From contig NC_089731.1 in assembly GCF_035083965.1 (NCBI RefSeq), forward strand, positions 8,283,501-8,347,500: a DNA stretch of 64,000 nt, given 5' to 3'. A program made the position numbers and the translations under genes. The notes beneath the pieces are model-generated. The model worked only from the letters and a program-made list of their open reading frames with translations. It was not told the origin of the DNA and searched no databases. Of the stretch, positions 10,901 through 46,600 are shown one piece after another. The DNA comes from Branchiostoma lanceolatum. Taxonomy: Eukaryota; Chordata; Leptocardii; Amphioxiformes; Branchiostomatidae. How positions within the stretch are numbered: the stretch's first letter is position 1; every line of letters begins with the position of its first letter.

Positions 10901-13900
10901 ATACATTATTGTACACCAAAATATAGCATTCTACGATCCTTACTAATCCAAACATTCTGTATTTCGGTAGATTTCACCCTTCTTTATGTGTATTTCGGTG
11001 TATTCCGGTGTATTCCTGTGAATTCCTTTGTGTTCGGGTAAAACGGCGGCCGCGGACCCGTTATCCCTTGGCAGAATCAGAAATGTTGGCGGGAAAAAGC
11101 GATGCAATAGGCTTCAGTGTGAAAGACTCGAGCATTCGGTATGTGCGACCGGGCATCGACCCAAACTTTAAGCCGCGGTGGCGATTCAGGACAAAATACG
11201 TCATAACCTTCGGTGTGCTACTGCTCTCTGTGGTCGTACTGGCCGTTATGGTGCCTTTGGAGTTGGCCTCACACTTGGACAGAGCCCACAGACTCATGGC
11301 GGAAGTACCTTTAGTAGACGGGTAAGACTTTGTATTTCCCTACGCAATCATATTCTTTTAATCCAGCGAACTTTCAGCATAGGTGCCATGCCATGCAGAC
11401 CTCTTAGATAGAACGTTATAAAACCTCTCATATGCATGTGTTGTATAACAGAAGAAAGTCTCTAGGAATCCACGCAATAGTCTTTATTTGAAATCATTTT
11501 CTAAGAATGGTTATTAAAAACGGCTACATTCTTGAATTTGTGAGATCCCTTTTATTCATAGACCTGAAATCTTACTAAAATTATGTACTTAAACCATGTA
11601 ACAGGCTGAGTTCAGAGGCACATGTACAATATTAGTTGACCTTTGGACACTGGAGAGACTAATATTTGTCGAAGCACGGGCGCACCTATTAAACCCAGGT
11701 GTATTCAGTCCCATAGTACTCTATTGTTGACCCGATCGGGCAAACATTTGTATAGGGCAACTAACTGGATACCAAAAGTCTTCGGGTTGAAGATACACTG
11801 CCATATCTAATTATGTAGCCCAATGGAACAACATTTGCTGCGTTGACAATGTGTTCTATGTTAAAGAAGATCAAAGAACGAACTTCTGGTAAAATACTGA
11901 CCAATTTCACTGAACAAAAGCTTGAGTTAGCGAAGTTTTTGTCGATCTTCGCAATGTCACATGCAGTTGTTGCTGATGACGTTACGAGATATAGTCTCCA
12001 AGCAGAGGTTCGGCTCCGGCTGTAAACGATGTTTGATACTATTGTAATATCATCTAAGCACATTACCCTTCATTGACCAACTAGAATCCACCCTCCAATT
12101 AGCGACTTATTCTGATTAAAAGATATTCATGATATGAATTGACTAAAGAAAAGCTCATACAAAGTCGATTTTAAGTATAACGTATGAAACGTCATTTTGA
12201 ATTGCTTACAGCCACAACGACTGGCCGTGGGTGATCTACCAGAATGTGCAGAACAGGTTGAGTCAGGTGAACTTGGCACAGGACCTGAGGCCGCTGTTCA
12301 AGTCGTGGTTAAACGTCTCCCACACGGACATCCCCAGACTGCGACAGGGCAAGGTCGGCGCACAGGTGCGCATGCGCGGAAGATACTCTCCAAGCAGAGG
12401 TTGGTGAGGAAGATTGTGACCTTTTTGTGATATCCCGGCCCTGGTGGGAAAAGTGGACAAAAAACGGGGCATATGATAAAAAGGTCACAATCTTCCCCAC
12501 CAACCTCAGCTTGGAGAGTACGTGGAAGAAACGGTTTATAGGGTTGATTGATTTCTTTGTTTGTTAGTTAGTTTGTTTGTTCGTTTGTTTGTATTGTATA
12601 CCCGGTAAACCGCCTCAAGGCGTAACACACCAGGTTTGTACTAAACAGTACAAGCTTCATATCCGGACAAATTTATTTCATCCACTCACACCGGGAAGGT
12701 CCCCTTCGCTTTTCGATAGATCTATCCATCCACCAACATGACGACGGTACTTATACGTATGATAGATTGTGACGTCACTTGCAGATACACCACAAGTTCT
12801 TAAGGCCGATATATAACTACATTTGCAGTGTAAATGGAATCGTTAGTGAATTTGCTCAGCTACAGCAAGTTGCTATTTCAGCGTCACAGAAAGAAAAGAT
12901 AAAGACAAAAAACGTGGTCATCACTTTTGGTATACATGTAATTTTTAATGGCCCTAATGATAACTTATGCAGTGATGATTCAAAGTGATTTGCAGTCGTC
13001 ATTGACATATTTGATTTCGGTTGCTTGTACAGTTTTGGGTGGCGTTTCCTCACTGCGACTCTCAGTACAAGGACGCTGTCCGCTGGACGCTGGCTCAAAT
13101 TGACGTCATCAAACGGTTCGTGGAGAAGTACCCGGATGTGTTTCAGCTCGTCACAACTTCTGAGGGTCAGTCAAACATATCTTATTAATCTCCAATATCT
13201 AAGATCTCATCTATACGGATTGAATTATCAAAATGGCATCAGTATATATTTGGTTTGAGGGAGTTGAAATCTGCAAGAAAGAAGGAAAAATAAATAAACA
13301 GATAGATACTATAGCTTTCTCTTTCACGATTTGTCCTACGTGATATCTATAGAAATTCAAAGACACAATCATCGCAAAAAAACTGAATTTTTTTTATATC
13401 ATAAAACGATCACTAACAGAATGCAGTTAATGATTTTTTTCTCCATATAGGAATATGGGAGGCGTTTCGAGCCGGGAAGATCGGGAGTCTGATCGCCGTG
13501 GAGGGTGGGCACGCCCTCGGCAGTAGTCTCGCCTCCCTCCGTATGTTCTACGACCTGGGTGCACGGTACCTCACCCTAACACAGGCTTGTAACACACCAT
13601 GGTAAGAATAAAACCTCTGTCACATGGATACTTTTTGAACAGTATTAGTATGCTGTAAAATAGAAACGAATGTCATCTCACGATTGGATTTGGCAACCTT
13701 CCAAGAAGACACATACAGTGTTTGTATATGCGAATGCTTAATCGATGTCATACGCCCTTCACACACGTATATGCGTACATGCCTTCATACAAGCACTTCA
13801 TTCGTTGTGAATTATCAGTAAGTACAAGTGTGCAAAATTCAACGACAAAATACAGCGTATTAAATGTAAAAAAAATTAAACAGTCTATAACGTTTACATT

Positions 13901-16327
13901 TCAGGGCTGACAGCTCACTAGAAACAGGAAAGGCTAACCCACAAAATAACGGACTTACGGACTTCGGAAAGGTGAGACCATCTTTTCACCGATTCCTCGA
14001 TCTTCCATATGTAAGCTGTACATCCTATTCTGTGATAAGCGTGCATTGTGTACTCACCACTGTTGCATTTAGAAAACTTTTTTTAAACGAGTTGCTTAAA
14101 AGACTGAACATTTCGATCTCACGCTAAGGTATAAGGTTGGGTGCTGAGTAATGATTTGTACTTTTTTTTCGTCGAAGCTCGTCGTGAAGGAGGCAAACCG
14201 ACTGGGCATGTTGGTGGACCTGTCTCACGTGTCCTTTAAGACCATGCACGACGCGCTGGACGTGACGCAGGCTCCCGTCATCTTCAGCCACTCCTCGGCC
14301 TACGCGCTCTGCAACCACACCAGGAACGTGCCCGACGACGTGCTGGAGAGAATGGTAGGTCTTTGAAAAAATGCTCAGAGTCTGGCCAAATAAAGTAGTT
14401 ATGTTTTTGAACGTAAGTATATCGATATTACTTGACTAATTCACAAAAAATGTAGTCATTGAAGCTCAAAGATAGCTTTAAACTGACCCGAGTCTGTCGG
14501 CTAGATTTCAGCAAAAGCGGACAGGTTTCTAGATGTTAGGAAACAATTGTGCTAGTGTTCCCCAGGGCCCCATTTTAGGTCCCCTACCTTGTGATGATGC
14601 CTACTGATATTGTTAAGAAGCTTATCTAGAAATGTCCTGATATTTCAACCTTGACTTAAGTAATTCTATTCATAATTGTGTGTGGCACGTATTTTGTAGT
14701 TTCCATTACTGTTTCTTGCGGATATTATCATTTTCTTAACCTAGAAAATTGGTGTATCCTTTTCTTTCTTTCTTTTTTTCTCAGAAAGATAACAAGGGCG
14801 TTGTAATGGTTAACTTCTACAACCCCTATGTGAACTGTGGTCCAAACAAGACTCCTGTCACCAACATCAGCCATGTGGCAGGTACTGATCTAAAAACTGT
14901 GTCCAGGCACTCAGTGTAACACATCGCTTCTGAGAATGAGAAGATGTCTGTCTTAACGCATCTGTTTCTCTAATCTAATAATTACTGCACGCCACCCTTT
15001 TAATCCAAGTTTTACGCATCTTTTCTTTTAACTTTTCGTATGCGGTATCGATACCGAAGTGGCCAGGTTGGTGGGCACAAGACAGAGCGGTCACGGGTTC
15101 GATTCCTGCCGTTCCTGGCTAGACCTTGGGAAATGAAAAGAAACTTTAAATGACTTACCTCACTCCGTCCGGCACGTAGGGCTCCACATGGGCTCCACTT
15201 TGGATGAACAAACCCACTGTCCCTACAGCCTCTAAATAAAAGGCTATGGGACCTATACCTTAGTTTCCTCCAACGCTTTAGGAGTTTTCAAGAGATGTAC
15301 GATCATAAATGCATGACGCTGTTTTAAGTGGATATGACGTAACGGTTGTGTTTTACAGACCACTGTGATTACATACGGCGGGTGGCAGGAGAGGACTACG
15401 TGGGGATAGGAGCTGACTATGACGGAGTTAACGAGTATGTACCACTCTATTGATTGAAGAATTGCTCAAACAAAATGATAATTATCAATTTTCAGGGTTC
15501 GGTACAAATAAAATCAGTATCTGGAGCGAGAGGATCAACTTGTTTCAACTTTTCATAATGCATAATTGATACGTTTTATTGTATACCAAAACAAAACGTA
15601 CACACAAATATAGACATATCCACATATAGGACATGAACGCATGCATCGCTGCAGAGGTAGTTAGGGGACGTACATGTACAAATGTATAATGAGCGTTGAC
15701 ATCGTTTTCCCATGAAGCTATGCAGCCAACCGCTTATTAATAAGCATCTTATTTTTGGTTTAGAGTGCCAGAAGGTCTTGAAGATGTCTCAAAGTATCCC
15801 AACTTGATCGAGGAGCTCATAGTCCGCGGCTGGACAGACGACCAGATTAAGAAACTGCTGGGACTGAACATCATGCGTGCCATGGACAAAGCGGCCGAGG
15901 TCAGTTCAACTCGATCTTCGCAATTCACCATGTTTAAAAGTGTTAATTCCTAAATATAGTTTACTATATCTTTGTACATTGTCCATCGTATTGTTATTTC
16001 TCTCTGGTCAACGTTGTGGGGGAATTAGAATTTTATCGTCCACGATATCAGAAAGACAACATCAAAAAGACAAACAGTGAGGTCACTTAGACTATCATTG
16101 GGTTTATAATACTATCTAAACTCTGTGATTTAACGTGAGCTCTCTTGTATGTTATCGATGGAGTGAAAGTACTGTTGATGTGATCATTATGGGTCGTCTA
16201 CTGGATCTTTTCTGTCTACATTTTCCATCAGGTCGGCCAGACGCTCCGTAGAACGATGGAGCCTCTCGATGACATAATTCCTGAGCAGGACGTGGCCAAC
16301 CAGGAGTGTAGGACAGTCCGGACGTAG
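7995..16327 (+). CDS. DPEP1: membrane dipeptidase (renal dipeptidase family, M19), type II membrane form
   Basis: Exons: 1a 7995-8203 (or 1b 11083-11321), then 12212-12365, 13033-13165, 13451-13601, 13905-13971, 14178-14354, 14785-14881, 15359-15434, 15764-15899 and 16232-16327. All phases fit, giving 431 aa with exon 1a or 441 with 1b. Family members are zinc peptidases that split dipeptides, cystinyl-bis-glycine and leukotriene D4 outside the cell. In 1a numbering the zinc-site residues are visible: HND (His71, Asp73), EGGH (Glu183), DLSH (His255) and FSHSS (His276); RNVPDD supplies Arg287 and GADYDG the acidic loop. The position equal to human His152 is Gln210 ([11 protein letters not shown]), which may lower or alter activity. 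The protein ends at CRTVRT without a GPI signal; a hydrophobic segment at residues 24-47 anchors it instead. The symbol is family-level only. Confidence 0.93.
8222..8378. repeat. (ACTG)n microsatellite with (ACTC)n tail
   Basis: About 28 ACTG units are followed by ACTC units. The array begins about 18 nt after the donor of dipeptidase exon 1a. Long Ser-Val-Ser-Gln ORFs on the minus strand are artefacts of the 4-bp repeat. Confidence 0.95.
8379..9470. other. dipeptidase first intron, no exon seen
   Basis: No conserved coding segment was found. At 9027-9055 gaatgaatgaaagatctttatt is the reverse complement of a pattern like that at 17005-17040 (aataaaggtcttcattcattc), possibly the tail of a retroposed repeat on the minus strand. 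Confidence 0.35.
9473..9586. repeat. long near-perfect palindrome
   Basis: Arms 9473-9526 and 9533-9586 (54 nt each) are reverse complements with only two mismatches, separated by the 6-nt loop cgtaca. The palindrome lies in the dipeptidase first intron, so it would form a stable hairpin in the transcript from exon 1a. It is probably a foldback-type transposable element or MITE. Confidence 0.9.
9815..10275. mobile_element. MITE-like element, partial terminal inverted repeats
   Basis: The segment at 9822-9855 (gcgatcgctgagcgaccgc, then agcgaccaag) matches the reverse complement of 10236-10270 (tttggtcgctccgcggtcgc, then gaggtcgcc). The interior is AT-rich and non-coding. The sequence resembles the GC-rich ends at 1138-1382. 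Confidence 0.5.
10286..10680. mobile_element. MITE-like element with ~50-bp diverged terminal inverted repeats
   Basis: The left end, gcccctgtcacacttgtgcg (10286), pairs with the reverse complement of the right end, cgctcaagtgtcacagagcc (10659-10678), and similarity continues inward for about 50 bp at roughly three-quarters identity. The interior is rich in tacgc/gcgta repeats. A related stretch with cctctgtcaca and acaagtgtgc ends lies at 13613-13838 in the intron after dipeptidase exon 4. Confidence 0.55.
11083..11321 (+). CDS. DPEP1: alternative first exon 1b of the dipeptidase gene
   Basis: This exon encodes 79 codons plus two bases and ends at donor GG|GTAAGA in the same phase as exon 1a (7995-8203, GG|GTAGGG), so either can join exon 2 at 12212. 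Both encode a cytosolic tail, a Val/Leu-rich membrane segment (here about residues 39-61) and a nearly identical juncture: [11 protein letters not shown] here and [11 protein letters not shown] in 1a, completed by HND from exon 2. The cytosolic tail is longer and more basic than that of 1a. The pair looks like a duplicated first exon with two promoters. A decayed tandem gene copy that kept only exon 1a is the alternative. Mutually exclusive use is inferred. Confidence 0.75.
11995..12012. repeat. solo TIR end of the CTCCAAGCAGAG family
   Basis: tctccaagcagaggtt matches the ends of the MITE-like elements at 12384 and 61922. No partner end was found nearby, so this is probably a truncated copy. 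Confidence 0.4.
12384..12519. mobile_element. MITE with 46-bp inverted repeats beside the dipeptidase exon 2 donor
   Basis: The arm at 12384-12432 (TACTCTCCAAGCAGAGG, then ttggtgaggaagattgtgacc) is the reverse complement of 12474-12520 with few mismatches. The element is flanked by TA on both sides, suggesting a TA target as in Tc1/mariner-type insertions. It sits 18 nt downstream of the exon 2 donor (12366). Confidence 0.75.
12541..12760 (-). repeat. 3' part of a tRNA-derived SINE (antisense copy)
   Basis: A (TTTG)n tract (12557-12592) is followed by ccggtaaaccgcctcaaggc, taacacaccaggttt and cactcacaccgggaaggtcc. These blocks appear in the same order in the fuller copy at 52946-53335, so this is a truncated member of the same family with a (CAAA)n tail on its sense strand. 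Confidence 0.55.
15050..15300 (+). repeat. tRNA-derived SINE, sense orientation
   Basis: The head contains an A-box-like gtggccaggttggtgggc and a B-box-like gggttcgattcc (15101-15112), followed by the ccttgggaaatga, then cttacctcactcc body blocks seen in other copies here. It lies in the intron between dipeptidase exons 7 and 8. It is not a functional tRNA gene, as no cloverleaf could be closed. Confidence 0.6.
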
Positions 16328-16439
16328 AGACGGGATTGTACTAGCCACCTTATCATGTGCTACGGTCACAATTGGAAAAAGGGGCCTGGTCAGCTAGTTT
16401 ACGGGCACCCGAGTGAAGCCTTGCTATTAGTGAAAAGGC

Positions 16440-16500
16440 TACAATCTTTCACCCAAACATCTGCTTGGAGATTAAGTATTGGCCCTTTTTTGCAGTGGCC
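16440..16500. repeat. TIR end of the CTCCAAGCAGA family in the dipeptidase 3' UTR
   Basis: atctgcttggagattaagta (16460-16479) matches the right ends at 84 and 62105. The opposite end was not recognised. It lies about 130 nt after the dipeptidase stop codon. Confidence 0.4.
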
Positions 16501-16744
16501 TATAGGATTGGGCATGAATTTGATAGCAGCTGGCACCCGAAATACGTGTGACTATAGAAGCAGCAAAGTAACATAGTGATACAGAAATGTACATATTGTA
16601 CTTTATAGTGTGTATGGTGAATATGGTGACTTTCCTTCCAAAAGACAATTTTTCTATCAACATTTATAAGGAAACAAGCGAGAAGTCGAATCCATGTAGT
16701 TTATAATTCCTGTAGCAATTTGACAATGTGTAGATGTACCTGTA

Positions 16745-16955
16745 TACTACTGTAATGCAGAAATGTTTGCGGTGGTTTTATGTTCATGGTTTTCGCGGTG
16801 AACTCTTTACCGCAAACTTTAAATCACCACGAAAAAGCCGTTCCATTGTGTGACTGTAGCGTTACTATTGTTTCAGACGCAAACTCAAAACCACCACAAA
16901 CACTCCATTTTCTCGAAATTAAATCCCTGCGAACATTTCTGCATTCACAGTATTC
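16745..16955. mobile_element. MITE-like element in the dipeptidase 3' UTR
   Basis: actgtaatgcagaaatgttt (16750-16769) is matched by the reverse complement of ctgcgaacatttctgcattcacagt (16928-16952). Between them are tandem gcggtg/caccac motifs. Related diverged sequence lies at 18080-18250 and 44480-44570, and possibly 18845-19065. Confidence 0.6.
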
Positions 16956-17004
16956 TTTTGTTGTGACCTGTACTTAACCCAGTGGGTATGTATTATATGT
17001 GTAT

Positions 17005-17010
17005 AATAAA
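17005..17010 (+). promoter_or_regulatory. polyadenylation signal of the dipeptidase gene
   Basis: AATAAA lies 678 nt after the stop codon at 16327 and is followed by an ATTC-rich tract. No earlier AATAAA was seen in the 3' UTR. This could instead be the tail of a repeat. Confidence 0.5.
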
Positions 17011-17188
17011 GGTCTTCATTCATTCATTCATTCATTTATTTATTTCAGAAGAGCCTCCTGTAAGGGCCTTTACCTGTATTTTCTTTACCCTCTTGTCTTG
17101 ATCTTTAAAAAATGTCAGGACAACAACTCAATCTGATGCGGTTTCAACTATAAGATGTAAAAAAACACAAATAGGTATGATGTATAGG

Positions 17189-17194
17189 TTTATT
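17189..17194 (-). promoter_or_regulatory. PIK3R4: candidate polyadenylation signal of PIK3R4
   Basis: AATAAA on the minus strand lies about 640 nt downstream of the PIK3R4 stop codon. Together with the signal at 17005 it makes the two genes converge tail to tail with less than 200 bp between transcript ends. Confidence 0.4.
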
Positions 17195-17830
17195 AGATAT
17201 TTCATTAGTAATATGTATTCCATACATTACCTTAATATAACAACTGTATGAAATTTTACATATCATGTACATTCAACTCTGCCAAACAGCATTTGAACAA
17301 TGTCTTAAAGGTATTCATGATCAGTGCTCAAACAACATGTACTACCATCTTTGTGTCCAGAACAAGGCAGCTTATACTTTTTTATGTTCACATGCAGAAT
17401 GGCTTCAGATATAGGACTGGACTTCACAAGAATTCTAAATCATGAATACACAGAAATCTAAATCATGAATACACATTGACATTATATACTGAGGAGATCA
17501 ACCCCTCTCCTTACTTAAATGTAGGAATCAACAAAACAATGGTCTTACAATATCCTGGTGGAAGGGTCCTTAGTCTGGCATCTGGTGCCTCATATGACAT
17601 TAATGCAACATGATTGCCTAGGTGCAGCCAGCAGGAAAGTACAGCAAATCTTGAAGATTTCTCGATAGTTTTAATTTCTGGGTAACATGATGCATATTTG
17701 TTTCCAATGTATCACTACTGTACTATAAATATATAGTACTGTTTCAATTGCATATTTAAATCACCGCAAGAACCTCCTCTTCCCTCCTACTGCGAAATAA
17801 ACCCCTCTCAAAGTAACTGAATTTACAGCA

Positions 17831-43357
<25,527 letters not shown>

Positions 43358-43691
43358 GATGTCTCCTGCAACTGGCTCTGAAAAAGTCACAAGGCACTTC
43401 ATGACATAAATATGATTATGGAGAGAATCTGAAAATCAGAGACGCCCCTCCCATCAAAATTCAATAACATGCAGAGTTTGAAAGGTTTCCACACAGAGAC
43501 AGCGTCTAAAATCTGTTTTGAGGTACCTGGATAATCTTAACTTCTTACCCTCATGCAAAATCCCCGACAGAAAGGTACGAAACGTGCGGTTTGGTCACTT
43601 TTAAGCGGAATATTGCTGAAAAGTGAGAATTTTGATCACGGAGCGGCCATCTTGTTTTGATGAGAACGTGAAGGATTGTGGGATATCCAAG
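43358..43691. promoter_or_regulatory. divergent PIK3R4/ABCF3 promoter
   Basis: Only 334 bp separate the two start codons. For PIK3R4 a leader intron is likely: donor ATGAGG|GTAAGA (exon end 43549) to acceptor tttttcag before 43377. No TATA box is seen. YY1-like motifs occur at 43646-43658 (GCCATCTTG) and, inverted, at 43687-43698 (CAAGATGGCTGC), the second overlapping the ABCF3 ATG. Such motifs commonly sit just downstream of start sites in TATA-less housekeeping promoters. Confidence 0.65.
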
Positions 43692-46600
43692 ATGGCTGCC
43701 TGCAGTGATATCTTGATCAAGTATTTCCCGTCAATTGATTCGGAATTAACCGATTATATTGTCGGTAAGTTGGCCTTTCTGTTGTGTAAAGTTAAAGAAG
43801 AGAGTCTTTACATCTAAAAGGTGTCAAAATTGTGGCGTTTTCTGCGAAAATGAGTTGAAAAATGCCAACCGGCGTTCGGCAAATTATCGGCTTACGCCAA
43901 CGTGATCACTTATGAGTTGGGGAGGGGGGCTTTTTTCTGAGCTAACATTTTTACACGTATTTCCTATTTTCCCTAAAAGATCTGAATTGGGTTTTAATCC
44001 TGACAGAGGGCGGTTATCTACAAGTTCTTTTCTCTGAAGTTCAACTTCATTAGATATGTACACAACGTTTCCCTACTTTTTCTAATAAGTTGTGATTGCG
44101 TAATCGTATGCAATTTGTGGTTCTTCAACTTCACCAAACCGGATGTTATGTATGGATAGAAAGGGGACTCCATTGCACTTCAACTATGACGTTGAATGAT
44201 ATTGAAATCTTACTAAAATGAACGCCTAATGAATGACCTGAAAGTCTTCATAATGTTTTCATTGACTGTTACAATATAAAGTGATCAATTGATTTTCATT
44301 CTCATATTGTCATATACAGGCTTTTCACTGACACCCTAACCCTAACATGTAATCATAATTTGAATCAACTGGCAACCTTGTTGGCAGAAAAGTGGATTAA
44401 GCAGTACTGTAATCCAACATGGCACATGTACAGATGGCATCATACATGTATGAAAAATGGGTAATAGCCACTGCCACAAGGCTGTATGGACCAACCGCAA
44501 AAAAATGGAGTGTTCGCTGCAGTTTTTAGTTCGCCGCTAAAACAAGATGGTAGGTGGGCAGAAGACAGGGTAAGCCTTTCTACGGTGAAGAGGTAATACC
44601 CCAAAAACCGAGAACATATAAACACAGCAAACTTCAATGCATCAACCGTAAGATCAGTTATTTAACTCTTTCTCCAAAGAGCCTTAACTTACCTATCTTC
44701 CTGCAGGAGTGCTTGACAGCAGTGCAGAAGACATCCAGTCCAGTGAGGATGTGTACGATGCTGTTGGTGAGATGTTACTGGAGTTGTCAGAGGAGGGGAC
44801 CGGGGAGGACAACGTCAGGGACATCTGTCTGGAGATGATCAGGGTTCTCAACATGTGAGAACACTGTCCTTATTTTATAACATTGAACTTGGCTAAGAAG
44901 GTTAAATCTCTAGATTGCTCTACTTACATGTACATGTACTTCTTAATGTTATCAAGAAGGAATAGGCATCAGGAACATTGATATAGTACATATGTAATTG
45001 CATGTGATAATCATTTGTATCATCACATCTTGTCGCTCCACTTCTGTATCCACTGACGGCAGCAATTTTCTTTTTTTTCCAGTACCAATGACAGGTTATG
45101 ACAAACTATGTTGCCTAAAAACAGCAGAGTGCACATCTCAAAAAGCCATTGAATCTATTTTTAAGTTAGCCACTAGTCATGTTATAATACTTTTATTTCA
45201 TTTTGATATTACCATTGCATTTATACTAGCAGGCTATTAGCTAGGATTTATAGACAGGGGGTCCTGGTAGATAATTGTATGTCAATCAGTTTTCAGGGGG
45301 TCCTGGTAGATAATTGTATGTCAATCAGTTTTCAGGGGGTCCTGGTAGATAATTGTATGTCAATCAGTTTTCAGGGGGTCCTGGTAGATAATTGTATGTC
45401 AATCAGTTTTCATGCTGTCCCAGTGTCTGGTAGGACTAGAAAAAGCATCAGTGACACTGTAACACAGTAACATGTGTCTGTAATTACCAGGGAAACAGGG
45501 GGTCCTCTGTGCGTCCAGCTGAAAAAGAGGGCGTCCAATTCCTTCTTATTTTATCATCAGGCGTCCAAATGACCCATGGACACATGCCTAGATAAAAGCC
45601 TGTATACTAGTAGGTTTCGTCTTAGTATTGGATACAGGCAAAGTAGACAAACATTACAAAGGACTCATCTACGCAACACAATCATGCACAAGTTGGTACG
45701 TCATGTATGATGTGTTGTGTGTCGTATTGTTCCAGAAATAATGACTCGAAAGTGTCAGAGAGACAGAAACTCAATGCTCCAGTCCACCTCAAGTCCATGG
45801 CAGAGGATTTTAGTAAGTGAACTTTAGTTAGAATTAGTTAGATGTTAGTTAGTTATCAGTTAATTGTCTTATTTGGAAAAGAGATACATTGTTTTTGTAA
45901 GAATTTATCAAAAACTCATAGAGGTTTATGTTTTCTTTCCTTTTTCAATGACTCATATGAGTGCATGTAACGGTAATCTGTTAGTTATAATTCAAAATTT
46001 TATCCAGTTGCTTGAGTAACTACTAGTATTTTTGGCATGTTAGTTATAGAACATTACATAGGTGCAGGGAGCTTTTCTAGTATTTAGAAAATGGCCTTAG
46101 ATTGCATGATGATGATGATAAGATTTTATCAAAGCAACTAGTACATGTACATCAAATTCATTACTTTTCCAATTTATGTTATCAATTTACAGATCAACAA
46201 TCTGAACAATCCACAAGTATATGGATGGCCAGGAAAGAATTTAACACTGTAAGTTGTTACTATGATGATTATGATGTATTCACTTTAAATGGAAATCTAT
46301 AGGATTTTCCTTTGAAAAGGGAGAAAGATATTAACATGTTTTTTCTCTCTCGGCTTTGGTTGTATAGTCTTTGTGTGAAAGGCATAGATATTAGTTGTGA
46401 GTTTCTATGGACTTTTGTTTGTGGATTTGATTCTATTTTGAGCAGTGTTGTTACAAAAGCTACAAAAATATACCTCTCTATGAAGAAAACTTAACAGGAT
46501 TTTGTATTTTTTACTTAAAATGTGATTGTGGTGTAATCATCATGTTTTATAAAGTTGTAATTTGGGTGGTCTCTATGTAGGCTGTGGATGCAAAAAAGTT

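Noticed and set aside
15090..15125. tRNA gene suggested by a B-box
   Set aside because: No acceptor or anticodon stems can be closed; the body and position fit a SINE.
44333..44346. Telomere-like ccctaaccctaac
   Set aside because: Only two units; expected by chance and not an interstitial telomere array.
45279..45470. ORF with three 13-residue repeats
   Set aside because: It is a 39-bp minisatellite inside an ABCF3 intron with no splice or conservation support.
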